From the NCBI RefSeq assembly GCF_016428875.1, contig NZ_JAELTO010000026.1, positions 1 to 44,612 of the forward strand: DNA of 44,612 bases, in the 5' to 3' direction. How positions within the stretch are numbered: position 1 is the first letter of the stretch; every line of letters starts with the position of its first letter. A program made the translations under genes and the position numbers. Below, piece by piece: positions 34,297 to 43,475 of this stretch. Under the pieces are notes generated by a model. It made no database searches. It was given only the letters and a program-made list of their open reading frames with translations, and was not told where the DNA came from. The DNA is from Xylophilus sp. ASV27. Its GTDB lineage: Bacteria; Pseudomonadota; Gammaproteobacteria; Burkholderiales; Burkholderiaceae_C.

Positions 34297-36342
34297 ATGA
34301 ACACCGTTACCCATTCCGAAGTCCATGCCCTGCGTGCCGTGGCTGCTGCTGCAGCTGTCGCCGCTGGCGGCACCAGTGCCGCAGACGAAACGATCACCGT
34401 TGCGGCGATTGTTCCCTACGAACTACACCTGATCGCGCTGTCAAAGCTGCGGCCGTCGAATCGCAACGTGCGCAAGAGCGGCGGCACCGCCATTCCCGAA
34501 CTGGCAGCTTCCATCGTTCGGGTCGGCCTGCTGCAGAACCTCACCGTGATCGTATCGCCGGATGGCGAGCATTTCGAGGTGGTCGCGGGCAAGCGGCGGC
34601 TCGCTGCATTGAAGCTGCTGGCGAAGCGCCGCAAGCTGGACAAGAATCATCCTGTGCCCTGCCTGCTGGTACCCGATGCGTCGGCACGCACCGTGAGCCT
34701 GACCGAGAACGTGCACCGGGAAACCATGTCGCCGGTCGATGAACTGTTTGCCTGGAAGGCGCTTGCGGCCGAGGGTCGTTCGCTCGAAGACATTGCGGCC
34801 GATTTCGGGGTGACGCCACTGGTGGTCAAGCGCCGGCTGAAACTCGCCAATGTCTCGCCCCGGTTGCTGGCTGACTACCAAGCCGATTCCGTCTCGCTGG
34901 AGCAGTTGATGGCGCTGGCCATCACCGACGACCACGCGGCGCAGGAGGCCGCATGGTACGAATCCCCGCAGTGGCAGCGCAGCCCGGAGTCGCTGCGCGA
35001 TCACCTGACGCACGAAGAAATCGACGCCAGCCGCGATGCGGTGGCGCGCTTCGTCGGGGTGGAGGCCTACGAGGCAGCGGGCGGTGGTATCCGGCGCGAT
35101 CTGTTTTCGGACGAGCAAAGCGGGGTATTCCTCACCGATGCGGGATTGCTGGACGCGCTGGCGCGCGACAAGCTCACCGCCGCTGCTGAATCGGCGCAGT
35201 TGGAAGGCTGGGGCTGGGTGGAAGTTGCCCCACGTGCCACGGCATCCGAACTGCATGTATTCCAGCGGGCACGTCGCACGCGCCGGGAACCAAACAGGAC
35301 CGAGGCCAAACGCATCGCCAAGCTGGGGGCCGAGCAAGCCAAACTTCAGGACATGCTGGACGACGAAGATGCCGACCTGACCGATGACGGCATGCAGGCC
35401 CTGCATGAAGAACTCGACCGGCTCGGCAACGAGCTGGAAGCCATCGAACAGACCTTGATGGTCTACGCGCCGGGCGTGATGCCGATGGCCGGGGCCGTGG
35501 TGTCGGTCGATCACATGGGCGGTGTGGTCGTGCATCGCGGGCTGCTGCGGAAGGAACAGGCCAAGGCCCTCCGGGCGCAGGAGCGGCAGGAGGCCGGGGA
35601 AGCAACCAGCAGCGGCGCGGATACCGAGGATGCCGAACCGGCCAAGCCCGGTATCTCGGAGAAATTGGCGAAGCGCCTGAGCGCGCATCGCACTGCGGCG
35701 TTGCAGGCAGAGGTCGCCCGGCACCCGCATGTGGCGCTGGTGGCCGTGGTGCATCAACTGGCGCACCGGGTCATCCTCGACGGCTATGGCAGCACGCCTC
35801 TCAACATCACGGCGTTCCCGCAGGACAGGCTGACGCACCATGCGCCGGACGTGGATGAGGCCCCAGCTACCGTGGGCATGCGCGAGGTGCGGGAGGCCTG
35901 GGCGGCACGCCTGCCCAGTGACGCGGACGCGCTGTTCGCCGAACTGCTGGCGATGCCGCAATCCGAATTGCTGTCGCTGCTGGCGGTGTGCGTGGGCTAC
36001 ACCGTCTCGGCCATCGCATCGCAGGAGAGCGAGATTCCCGCTGCCGCGCTCGCGCAGGCCGTGGGCCTGGACATGCATGACTGGTGGACGCCGACCGCTG
36101 CAGGCTACTTCGATCACGTGTCCAAGGCCAAGACGCTGGAAGCGGTGCAGGTGTTCGCGCCGGGTGACGTGAACCGGCTGGCGAAGCTCAAGAAAGCGCA
36201 GATCGCCAGCGAAGCCGAGCGGCTGGCGGTGGGAACGGGGTGGATACCTGCGATGCTCCTGCACCAAGGTGTTGGCAGTGTGGTACCCCAGAAAGTCTTG
36301 CAGACTGCCGATGAGTGTGTTGCAAGCGCACAAGCAGAGTGA
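34297..36342 (+). CDS. Large ParB/RepB-family partition protein
   Basis: A 681-residue ParB-family protein, typical of ICE backbones. The N-terminal ParB domain (about 45-135) reads LIALSKLRPSNRNVRKSGG, ELAASIVRVGLLQNLTVI, the AGKRRLAALKLL box and VSLTENVHRETMSPVDE. A helix-turn-helix follows (LEDIAADFGVTPLVVKRRLK). The long C-terminal half has a charged helical segment near 325-390 (QAKLQDMLDDEDADLTDDG) and further domains that I do not recognise. It is much longer than chromosomal ParB and has no ParA next to it. The first 35 residues are alanine-rich. Likely role: DNA-binding maintenance or regulation of the element. Confidence 0.9.
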   Translation: MNTVTHSEVHALRAVAAAAAVAAGGTSAADETITVAAIVPYELHLIALSKLRPSNRNVRKSGGTAIPELAASIVRVGLLQNLTVIVSPDGEHFEVVAGKRRLAALKLLAKRRKLDKNHPVPCLLVPDASARTVSLTENVHRETMSPVDELFAWKALAAEGRSLEDIAADFGVTPLVVKRRLKLANVSPRLLADYQADSVSLEQLMALAITDDHAAQEAAWYESPQWQRSPESLRDHLTHEEIDASRDAVARFVGVEAYEAAGGGIRRDLFSDEQSGVFLTDAGLLDALARDKLTAAAESAQLEGWGWVEVAPRATASELHVFQRARRTRREPNRTEAKRIAKLGAEQAKLQDMLDDEDADLTDDGMQALHEELDRLGNELEAIEQTLMVYAPGVMPMAGAVVSVDHMGGVVVHRGLLRKEQAKALRAQERQEAGEATSSGADTEDAEPAKPGISEKLAKRLSAHRTAALQAEVARHPHVALVAVVHQLAHRVILDGYGSTPLNITAFPQDRLTHHAPDVDEAPATVGMREVREAWAARLPSDADALFAELLAMPQSELLSLLAVCVGYTVSAIASQESEIPAAALAQAVGLDMHDWWTPTAAGYFDHVSKAKTLEAVQVFAPGDVNRLAKLKKAQIASEAERLAVGTGWIPAMLLHQGVGSVVPQKVLQTADECVASAQAE

Positions 36343-36491
36343 ACGGGCTCGCCCAGCATCCTCGGCACACCCGGACGCTGGGCGAGGCGAATGCAGCAAC
36401 TGCACCCGGCTCCTGATGTTGAGGCCTCTCATTGCCTCGATGGGCCTCACCGCTGTCCGAGTTCAGGTGGCGGTGGGGCAGGCTGGGCGCT

Positions 36492-37730
36492 TCAGGGACG
36501 GACAGTCGTGGCAGGCAGATCCTTCGCCTGCCATAGACACAACATGCACACACCCAGCATCGCGACGGCAAGAGTGGTCAGCAGTCCGGCATGGCCTATC
36601 TGGTCCAGCAGCACGCCGCCCAGCGCGGGCACGAGCAGTCGGCTGAGCGAAAACAGACTCGATTGCAGGCCGTAGTCCGTTGCTGCCGAACGCTGCCGCG
36701 CGAAATGCATGGTCAGCCCGAATGCCAGTGCAGCGATGTAGCCCATGGCTACGGCGACACTCGCGGCGGCAGCCAGGATGGCGGTGGTAGGCAATCGAAA
36801 GGCAGCAACGAGCGCCAGGGCGCTCAAGGCAGCGAACCCCAGCCAGGCGCCCGCTGGCACTGCGCGCCGCAGGCCAATGCGGCGGGCCAGAGATGCGGCG
36901 GCGATGCTGGAAACCGCTGCGATCGCACCACCGCCCAGGCCAATGATCTGTGCGACGCGCGAGGCTTCGAAACCCAGGTCCAGCATCAGCGGCTTGAGGT
37001 AGAACCACGCAGTTCCTACGAACGGGAAGTACAGCATCAGCAGCAGGGTCCACGTCCGGGCACCTGGTTGCGCCAGGTAGTTCTGGAAGTCCTCCAGCAG
37101 AGACGTGGAGGCGCGCACCGAGGCGGGCGGGGCCGCCGATGTGGGCTCGTCGCCTGTGTGCACCAGCACCAGCAGTGCCAGAGCGCCGAACGTGAGCAAG
37201 CCGGCCAGCACCCAGAACGGCGCATGCCAGCCCCAGCGCAGTTGCACCATGAGCATCGCCCCCCCGCCCACGATGGCCCCCAGCGACAGCGCCGCCGAAC
37301 GCAGCCCACCGGCCCGAAGTTGTTCGCCGGCTGGCAGGTAGCGGATTGCCAGGGCATTGACGGGTATGTCGGCCCAGGTGGCCAGCCAGGCGGCGGCAAA
37401 TGCCAACGCGAACAGGCTTATCGGGCTGCCGAGAAGGTCGCTCCAGCCCAGCAGCAGCAGGCTGCCCGCCAGCGCCAGGCACAGGGCCACGGCCCAGACC
37501 CGGTAGCGCCGCAGCGGCAGCCGGGCGCTCTCCATGGGCCGGGCCAGCAGGAACTTGAAGACTGCCGGCAGCCCGGCGAGTTGGAACAGACCGATGTCCA
37601 CGCCTGACCAGCCGTGCTGGCGCATCAGCAGCGGCAGGCCCAGCCACAGGTAGACGCTGGGCGCGGTCAGTGCGAGGTTCATCCAGGCAAACAGGGCCTG
37701 CAGGCCGGCCATGCGTGCGCGCTCAGTCAT
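36492..37730 (-). CDS. MFS transporter, siderophore-type (YbtX/RhtX-like)
   Basis: A 412-residue major facilitator with about 12 hydrophobic segments, e.g. FAWMNLALTAPSVYLWLGLP and ALALVAAFRLPTTAILAAAA. The region LARPMESARLPLRRYRVW between helices 2 and 3 is the place of the MFS motif A. The next genes upstream are a methyltransferase and a TonB receptor, which favours a role as inner-membrane uptake of a metal chelate, as for YbtX or FptX. The start overlaps the methyltransferase stop by eight bases. The 149-base gap to the convergent ParB stop holds no gene. Confidence 0.8.
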   Translation of the reverse strand: MTERARMAGLQALFAWMNLALTAPSVYLWLGLPLLMRQHGWSGVDIGLFQLAGLPAVFKFLLARPMESARLPLRRYRVWAVALCLALAGSLLLLGWSDLLGSPISLFALAFAAAWLATWADIPVNALAIRYLPAGEQLRAGGLRSAALSLGAIVGGGAMLMVQLRWGWHAPFWVLAGLLTFGALALLVLVHTGDEPTSAAPPASVRASTSLLEDFQNYLAQPGARTWTLLLMLYFPFVGTAWFYLKPLMLDLGFEASRVAQIIGLGGGAIAAVSSIAAASLARRIGLRRAVPAGAWLGFAALSALALVAAFRLPTTAILAAAASVAVAMGYIAALAFGLTMHFARQRSAATDYGLQSSLFSLSRLLVPALGGVLLDQIGHAGLLTTLAVAMLGVCMLCLWQAKDLPATTVRP

Positions 37731-38823
37731 GCGCAGCCATCGGATCGCCCGGAGCCTTGGGCTTGCGGGCGACCGCCACTCGCACCGGCGACATCGGGAA
37801 GCGGCCCGAGCCGAACTGCAGGATCTCCACGAAGCCGGCTTCTGCCAGCGCTGCGGCCGTACCGCCTTCGGGCAGCACGTGGCGCCCCACCATGCGCATG
37901 GGCAGGTAGAAAGGCATCACCTGCGCTGCCTCCTCGGCCGTGGCTGGCAGCTCCGCATGCACGCAGACGAACAGTCCGCCCGGCGCCATCGCCGCCATGA
38001 CCTTGGCGAGCACGGCGGCGATGTCGGGCACGAAATGCAGCACCGATGAGCACCACACCAGGTCGAAGCCTTCTCCTGCTCCCTTACCTTCTCCATCAAC
38101 CAGCGCATCCGAGGCGACGTCGCCGCCCTGCGCGCGCAGGCGTTCGGCAAGGCCGGAGGCCTCGATGTTCTCCTGCGCCACCGCTGCCGTCTCCGGCCAA
38201 TCGAACACCACGCCCCGCAGACCCGGGAACCGCCGGGCCAGTTCAATGGCGATCCAGCCGGGACCGCCGCCCAGGTCCAGCAGGCGCCTGGCCTGCTGGA
38301 CCTGGGGCAGCCGGTCCATGATGTCCAGGGCCGCCGCTGCACTGACGGCACGTTGTTCCTGCCCGATCTGCGCGCGTGCCGCCGCGGCCCAGCCAGCGCC
38401 GGTGGCCGACTGGAAGGTGTTCTCGGGCAGTTGAGGTCCTTGTTCGACATGGGCGCGAAGCCGGCCCGCGAGGCCACGCAGTGAGGTCAGCCGGTAGCGC
38501 CACGCATCGCCGCAAAAGCCTGGCGCATTCCGCACCAGGCATTCGCGGGCCACGGGGGCGAGTGCGTACCGGTCTGGCACCTGCTCGGTGGCCTGCTCGG
38601 TGCGTTCCCGCTGCAGCAGCCCCAGGGTCCAGAGCAGTTCCAGCAGGTGAGCGGTGTTGGCCGCATGCAGGCCTTGGCTGTGGGCCAGCTCGGCGGCCGT
38701 CATCGGTTCCACCAAGGCATCGAACAGGTTCAGTGCCAAGGCCGTGTCCAGGGCTTCGGCGCGGATGGCAGAGGCTGCCAGGTCCCAGCAGCCGTGCAAG
38801 GGATGAAGAGGAAGGGTGTTCAT
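37723..38823 (-). CDS. SAM-dependent O-methyltransferase (Methyltransf_2 type)
   Basis: A 366-residue methyltransferase. The N-terminal dimerisation / winged-helix domain (1-105) reads ELAHSQGLHAANTAHLLELL. The Rossmann domain has the SAM loop RLLDLGGGPGWIAIELARRF, acidic DWPETAAVAQENI, and FDLVWCSSVLHFVPD. The architecture is that of plant-like O- and N-methyltransferases of secondary metabolism. It lies between the TonB receptor (13 bases) and the MFS gene (overlap), so it acts with them. It may modify an incoming siderophore or a metabolite made by the host; no biosynthesis genes are near. Confidence 0.83.
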   Translation of the reverse strand: MNTLPLHPLHGCWDLAASAIRAEALDTALALNLFDALVEPMTAAELAHSQGLHAANTAHLLELLWTLGLLQRERTEQATEQVPDRYALAPVARECLVRNAPGFCGDAWRYRLTSLRGLAGRLRAHVEQGPQLPENTFQSATGAGWAAAARAQIGQEQRAVSAAAALDIMDRLPQVQQARRLLDLGGGPGWIAIELARRFPGLRGVVFDWPETAAVAQENIEASGLAERLRAQGGDVASDALVDGEGKGAGEGFDLVWCSSVLHFVPDIAAVLAKVMAAMAPGGLFVCVHAELPATAEEAAQVMPFYLPMRMVGRHVLPEGGTAAALAEAGFVEILQFGSGRFPMSPVRVAVARKPKAPGDPMAAHD

Positions 38824-38836
38824 GCTGATGCCTTCC

Positions 38837-40861
38837 TCACATCCGCCAGGTCAGCCGGACGCCGACTTCGCGCGGCGGGCTGTAGACAGTGACGATGCCG
38901 TTCTGAAAACCCACGGCGTCGTAGCTCTTGTTGGCCGCGTTGCGCACGTAGGCGCTCAGCTCGAAGGCGCCGAAGCTGCGTCCCGCCTGAAGGTTGATCA
39001 GTCCGTAGCCATTGCGGCTGTAGCGGTTGGCTGCGTCCAGATAGACCTTACCCGCACCGTACACCTGGGCTTGGGCATGCCAGCCGGCGGGGGCGTCGTA
39101 GCGAAGGCTCACGTGGCCCGACACATCGGGCGCGAAGGGGTTGCGGTGACCGTCGTAGGTGTTGGCGCCATCCTGGAAGCGGTCGAAACGCGTGCGGTTG
39201 AGCGCCAGGCCGGATTGCAGCTGCCAGCCCTGGCCCAGCAGCCAGTCCAGCTCGAATTCAGCACCCGTTGAATGGCCGGACGCGGCGTTGGTGATGTAGA
39301 CCATGCCCGGCACGGGCATCTGCTGCACCTGCATGTCGCGCATCTGCATGCGGTAGAGCGCGGCTGAGTAGCGCAACCGCTCGCCGGCCAGCGTGCCCTT
39401 GATGCCGATCTCCAGGGAGCGCAGCTTCTCGGGCGTGTAGGCCGCGTAGTTGGCCGCAGGCACGAAGACGTTGAAGCCTCCGGCTCGCATGCCCTGGCTC
39501 ACGCTGGCATAGGCCTGGGCAGAGGGGTCGAGCTGGTATTGCAGCGCGAGCTTGGGCGAGACGTTCGTGTCGCTGGCGGACTGCGTGGCACGTCCTGCCG
39601 GCGTGAAATCGACTTGATTGCGTTCAATCCGCGCACCGGCCTCCAGCGTCCAACGCGGGGCCAGGGGGACGGTCCAGTTCGTGAATAGCGCGACGTTGTT
39701 GCCTCCCAGCGCAGCGGCCGATTGGCTTTGCGTTGCCGGCAGCTTCTGCGTGTTTAGCAGGTCGTGGTCGTCGCGGTCGGCGTACAGCCCGACGAGCCAT
39801 CGGGATGCACCAGCCTGGCCTTCGAGCCGCAGCTCCTGCGACAGGTTGCGGAAGCGGTGGTCGCGGGCAATATGCAGCAGGTCTGCTGGCTGGAAGTCTG
39901 TGTCCTGCTGAATCCGGTCGCGGTAGGTGTTGTAGGCCGTGATGGAGCGCAGCTTGAGGCCGCTGCCGAAGTCATGGGCCACGTCCAGCGACGCGGTGTC
40001 GCCCGCGGAGCGGTTCCAACTGGGCGTGCCCGAGCGCACGGTGGCGCGTGGCGCGGAAGGCGATCCCCACAGCGCCGCGCCGTCGTCAAAATCCTGCTGC
40101 GCATAACGCAGCGTGGCATCGGTGCGAGCATCGGGTGTCCAGCGCAGCGCCAGCTTCAGGTTGCGGCGTTCGCGGTCGTCCTCGCGCCGGCCCGTGGCCA
40201 GATTGGAAATGAAGCCGTCCTGGCGGCTCCAGTCGCCAGCGATGCTGGCGTACAGCGTGTCCTCCACCAGGGGACGACTCAGCTCGAAGCGCAGCGCGCG
40301 ACCGGAACGGCTGGACAACGCCGTGGACACGGCGGTGCGCGGCGTGTTGTCTGGCTTGCGGGTGTGGATGCTGATCACCCCGGCCTCAGCGTTGCGGCCA
40401 TAGAGCGTGGACTGCGGTCCGCGCAGCACTTCCACGCGGTCGATGCCGAGCAGTCCGTCGTCGAAGCCCTGGGCCATCAGCGTCGGCACGCCATCCACCA
40501 GCAGCAGCGTGGACGAGGAGAACGAGAAGAACTGCGCCGAGATGCCGCGCATGACAGGCGAATGAACGCCCGCCTGGCCAAAGGACTGGAATGACAGGCC
40601 CGGGGTGACCTGCTCCAGCGATTCCAGCCGGGTGACGCCAGCGGCTTCCAGCAGTTCGCCGTCATGCACCGCCACGCTGGCCGCAACGGCGTCCAGCCGC
40701 TGCGCCTGTTTGTTGACCGTCACCGTGACGGTGGGCAAGGTCTGCGGCGACTGCTCCTGCGCTGGCGTCTGATCCTGCGCTTGGGCCAAGGGACCGAAGC
40801 CGGCCATCGCCAGCGCCCCGAGAGCGCTGGGAAGGCTGGGGGGGAGCCGAAGTCGTGTCAT
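38837..40861 (-). CDS. TonB-dependent siderophore receptor, FyuA-like
   Basis: A 674-residue outer-membrane receptor. The signal peptide ends at PLAQAQ; a TonB-box-like LPTVTVTVNKQ follows, then the plug domain with LEQVTPGLSFQS, LLLVDGVPTLM and VEVLRGPQSTLYGRNAEAG, and the barrel up to the terminal aromatic-rich strand VGVRLTWRM. Length, order and phrases such as LRGPQSTLYG and LSRPLVEDTLYASI resemble the yersiniabactin/pesticin receptor FyuA. It is first in a three-gene minus-strand operon, preceded by a Fur box and a divergent AraC regulator. Ligand unproven. Confidence 0.88.
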   Translation of the reverse strand: MTRLRLPPSLPSALGALAMAGFGPLAQAQDQTPAQEQSPQTLPTVTVTVNKQAQRLDAVAASVAVHDGELLEAAGVTRLESLEQVTPGLSFQSFGQAGVHSPVMRGISAQFFSFSSSTLLLVDGVPTLMAQGFDDGLLGIDRVEVLRGPQSTLYGRNAEAGVISIHTRKPDNTPRTAVSTALSSRSGRALRFELSRPLVEDTLYASIAGDWSRQDGFISNLATGRREDDRERRNLKLALRWTPDARTDATLRYAQQDFDDGAALWGSPSAPRATVRSGTPSWNRSAGDTASLDVAHDFGSGLKLRSITAYNTYRDRIQQDTDFQPADLLHIARDHRFRNLSQELRLEGQAGASRWLVGLYADRDDHDLLNTQKLPATQSQSAAALGGNNVALFTNWTVPLAPRWTLEAGARIERNQVDFTPAGRATQSASDTNVSPKLALQYQLDPSAQAYASVSQGMRAGGFNVFVPAANYAAYTPEKLRSLEIGIKGTLAGERLRYSAALYRMQMRDMQVQQMPVPGMVYITNAASGHSTGAEFELDWLLGQGWQLQSGLALNRTRFDRFQDGANTYDGHRNPFAPDVSGHVSLRYDAPAGWHAQAQVYGAGKVYLDAANRYSRNGYGLINLQAGRSFGAFELSAYVRNAANKSYDAVGFQNGIVTVYSPPREVGVRLTWRM

Positions 40862-40925
40862 GAGCGGGTTCTTTCTTGCGATGCAATGTCTGGTGTCTTG
40901 GAAGTCCTCCTAGTTTGAGCTTCAT

Positions 40926-40944
40926 GAGAATGGTTATCATTTGA
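40926..40944. promoter_or_regulatory. Candidate Fur box
   Basis: GAGAATGGTTATCATTTGA agrees with the 19-bp Fur consensus at 13 positions. It lies in the 139-base gap between the TonB receptor and the divergent AraC regulator, so iron-bound Fur could repress both. Confidence 0.7.
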
Positions 40945-41000
40945 TTCCATTTGCCATCGGACCGATTTCGTTTGCATTCGGTCCACCATCCTTGTTTCTC

Positions 41001-41957
41001 ATGCGCAACCGTTCCTCGCTCGCTGCGTTGACCCAGGGTCAGCCGGATTCGGCCGGTGCTGGATGGGTGCGCCTGCCGGCAGACGGGGCGATAGCGGGCA
41101 GCACGGTGGAACGGCTCGCGATCGAGCCCGGCCTGTCGGTGGTGCGCTCCTGCTTCCTGCCGCGTAGTGATGTGCGGGAAGCGAATGCGAATCCGCCGGA
41201 GCGCGGCACGCTGGTGCTGACTTTCGGGCTGGATGGGCGGTCGATCTACCAGAGCGCGCAGGGCGAGCACCTGGGATTTGCCGCGGGCTTCACCACGGCC
41301 GCTGCATTCATGGGCAGTGCTGGCGAGCGGCGTTACGCCGCAGGGGAGCGGGTGGTGCAGTTGCGCCTGCTGATCGAAGAACACGCGGTGCTGCAGTGGC
41401 TGGGGCGAGACGTCTCCATGCGGCTCATGCCCGTGCGCGGTGTGCGCGCGCTGGCGTCGGCGAGGACTTCTGCCGCGAGCGCCAGCCATGTGCAGGCGCT
41501 CTACCGCAGTTCCGATGCCACGGGCCTGGCGGCCCTGGATTGCCGGATCCATGCGCTCACCCTGTTGGCCGAGCAGGTCCGCGCGCTCGGACTGTCGCCG
41601 CAGGCGTCTGTGCAAGCTTCACCTCGTCGGGACCATGATCGGCTCGCCCGAGCACGGGACTTGATGCACGCCCAGATGGACCGGCCGTTGACGGTGGCCT
41701 ATCTCAGTGCCGAGGTTGGCATGAGCGAAACCCGCTTCAAGGCTGGTTTCCGCGACGCCTTCGGCACCTCCCCGGGGCAGATGCTGCTGGAGATCCGCAT
41801 GGAGCGGGCCAAGTCTCTGCTTGATTCTGGCAGTCAGGTGGCCCAGACCGCCTGGCAAGTGGGCTATGCCCATCCCGGGAACTTCAGTACCGCGTTCGCA
41901 CGGTATTTCGGCCGTGCGCCGAAGCAGCGGGCGGATGCCCGTCCATCGCAGCATTGA
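41001..41957 (+). CDS. AraC-family regulator (PchR/YbtA-like)
   Basis: A 318-residue AraC/XylS regulator. The N-terminal domain contains RGTLVLTFGLDGRSIYQSAQ, a pattern of the PchR/YbtA group that senses siderophores. The C-terminal double helix-turn-helix (about 225-312) has ARDLMHAQMDRPLTVAYLSA, VGMSETRFKAGFRDAFG and QVGYAHPGNFSTAFARYFGR. I chose ATG 41001; an in-frame TTG at 40941 overlaps the Fur box. It is divergent from the receptor operon and likely activates it when the cognate siderophore is present. Confidence 0.85.
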   Translation: MRNRSSLAALTQGQPDSAGAGWVRLPADGAIAGSTVERLAIEPGLSVVRSCFLPRSDVREANANPPERGTLVLTFGLDGRSIYQSAQGEHLGFAAGFTTAAAFMGSAGERRYAAGERVVQLRLLIEEHAVLQWLGRDVSMRLMPVRGVRALASARTSAASASHVQALYRSSDATGLAALDCRIHALTLLAEQVRALGLSPQASVQASPRRDHDRLARARDLMHAQMDRPLTVAYLSAEVGMSETRFKAGFRDAFGTSPGQMLLEIRMERAKSLLDSGSQVAQTAWQVGYAHPGNFSTAFARYFGRAPKQRADARPSQH

Positions 41958-42629
41958 TACCCGTAAATCGGCAACCCCGGCCTGCGCTCTATTCGGCGCT
42001 CTGAATCCGTCAGAAAACGACCTGCGCCCAGAAGGCCCACGGCCGTACGATCAGATGCACCAAGGTGCTCTTGTCTGCACCTCTAGGGTCGCCACGGCGG
42101 TGACAGCGGCCAGCTGGCACCGTGCAGGAGATCTCTCACAGCATCCGCTTCCGTAGCGCGTTGCTCATCGCAGACCTCCATCGTTGCGCCGTTCCTGCCG
42201 GACTGACCGACGCTGTACGGGCCATGTTCGTTCGGCCTTGTCGTCGATAGGTTTGGCATTCGGCGCTGCCGAATCCATGCCGGAACGCTGTTGCTGCGGT
42301 GGCCGTGCCTGAGCCATGCGATCCGTCCGTCGAGGACAGATCCGCTCCCTCGGCCTTGTATTTGCCGTGAATCCTGGCGCGGGCACGGCGCACGCTTTCT
42401 GCGTTCGGTGCGCCTCGGGCTTGTTCGCCGCAACCGGCCTGCCCAAGAGATTTCCCCTCCGCTGCGCGGATTCCTCGCGAGCCAAATCTCCCGGGCCTGC
42501 CGGTCCTCCACTCGCGTTGCGGCCCTTTATTGCATTGCGGGTGCGGCGCACCCGGCACCGCGCCGTCCGGTTCACGCCAAGGCCGCGATGGGCGCGGACT
42601 TGGAACCAACCTCGAAGGACTTTTCAATC
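41958..42629 (+). promoter_or_regulatory. Non-coding structured leader of the DUF736 gene
   Basis: I see no real gene in these 672 bases, though GC-rich frames cross it. Two structures are clear: GAGATTT/AAATCTC (42447-42453/42484-42490) enclosing smaller GC pairs, and the hairpin GGGTGC-GGC-GCACCC (42539-42553), 76 bases before the start. The ribosome site GAAGGA is at 42614-42619. Confidence 0.45.
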
Positions 42630-42938
42630 ATGGCTCACATCGGCACTTTCACCGCACAGAACGACGGCTTCACCGGCACGGTTCGCACCCTCACGCTGAA
42701 CGTGAAGGTCAAGATCGTGCCCAACGACAAGGGCAGCGAGAACGCACCGGACTACCGCATCGTCGCAGCCGGTGGATTCGATATAGGCGCGGGCTGGAAA
42801 AAGCTCAGCCGTGCAGACCGTCCGTACGTCTCCGTGACACTGGATGACCCGTCGTTCCCGGCGACGATTTACGCCCGCCTGGTCGAAGGCGAGGACGGTG
42901 CGCACAACCTGATCTGGTCGCGCAGCCGGGGCGACTGA
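42630..42938 (+). CDS. DUF736 family protein
   Basis: A 102-residue protein of unknown function found on many ICEs and plasmids. It starts AHIGTFTAQNDGFTGTVRTL and contains KIVPNDKGSENAPDYRI, AAGGFDIGAGWKKLSR and VSVTLDDPSFPATIYARL, the conserved beta-rich pattern of the family. ATG 42630 is preceded by GAAGGA. A terminator lies 17 bases after the stop. Confidence 0.92.
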   Translation: MAHIGTFTAQNDGFTGTVRTLTLNVKVKIVPNDKGSENAPDYRIVAAGGFDIGAGWKKLSRADRPYVSVTLDDPSFPATIYARLVEGEDGAHNLIWSRSRGD

Positions 42939-42954
42939 ACGTCGCCTCTGGCCG

Positions 42955-42978
42955 GCCCCGCCTCTAGGCGGGGCTTTT
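42955..42978 (+). terminator. DUF736 terminator
   Basis: GCCCCGCC (42955-42962), loop TCTA and GGCGGGGC (42967-42974), then TTTT: a textbook intrinsic terminator 17 bases after the stop. Confidence 0.93.
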
Positions 42979-43475
42979 GCCTGTTCACTGTCGTCGTCGA
43001 CCGCATCGGCCCGCGCCGGTGTGAGCCACGCCCCGTTCGGTCTGTTCTGTTCATCCGAGCTTCGTCGTAAAGCCGCTTTCGTTCTTCTGTGCTTCCACGG
43101 ATCGGCGTAAAGGAACAAAAGGGGCTTTGTGCTTCGTCGGTTTCGAGCAGAAGCGCATTTCAAGTTCCACGGGAATACGGGCGTCTCCGGCAAAGCCGGA
43201 CCGCGCTCTTGTGCTGCGCATCGAGCCACCCACGGTGTCTCGCCCCTTCGGGCGCCGATCACTGATGCCTGCGCGCTGCGCTTGCCAAGGCAGGTGGTGT
43301 GTAGGGCTGGCTTGCTGTGACCTTCATCGTGTCACGGCGTTCTCGCCGTCGAGGTCTGCGCGTGCTCCGCACGCTGGCGTCCTGGCGGCCGTCTTTGAAC
43401 CTGGACTGCTGCGCTGCGCCATGCCTCTTTGCGGTCTCGGGCAATCCCGCCCTGATTCCGTTCAAGGAGAACGAC
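42979..43475 (+). promoter_or_regulatory. Leader of the DUF2958 gene (copy B of the shared leader)
   Basis: No gene is seen in 42979-43475. From about 43195 it is a diverged copy of the radC leader, with CGCATCGAGCC (43217-43227), TGCGCGCTGCGCTTGCC (43270-43286), the hairpin GCGTGC-TCC-GCACGC (43360-43374) and GGTCTCGGGCAATCCCGCCC (43433-43452). The SD AAGGAGA is at 43464-43470. In 42979-43190 nothing is recognised. Confidence 0.65.

Noticed and set aside
36421-36448. GAGGCC/GGCCTC repeat between ParB and MFS stops as a terminator
   Set aside because: The stem is only six pairs with a 16-base loop and no T-run, so it is too weak to call.
42136-42627. Minus-strand 163-codon frame upstream of DUF736
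   Set aside because: Its composition (arginine-, proline- and alanine-rich) is typical of GC-rich shadow frames, and the region carries leader hairpins instead.
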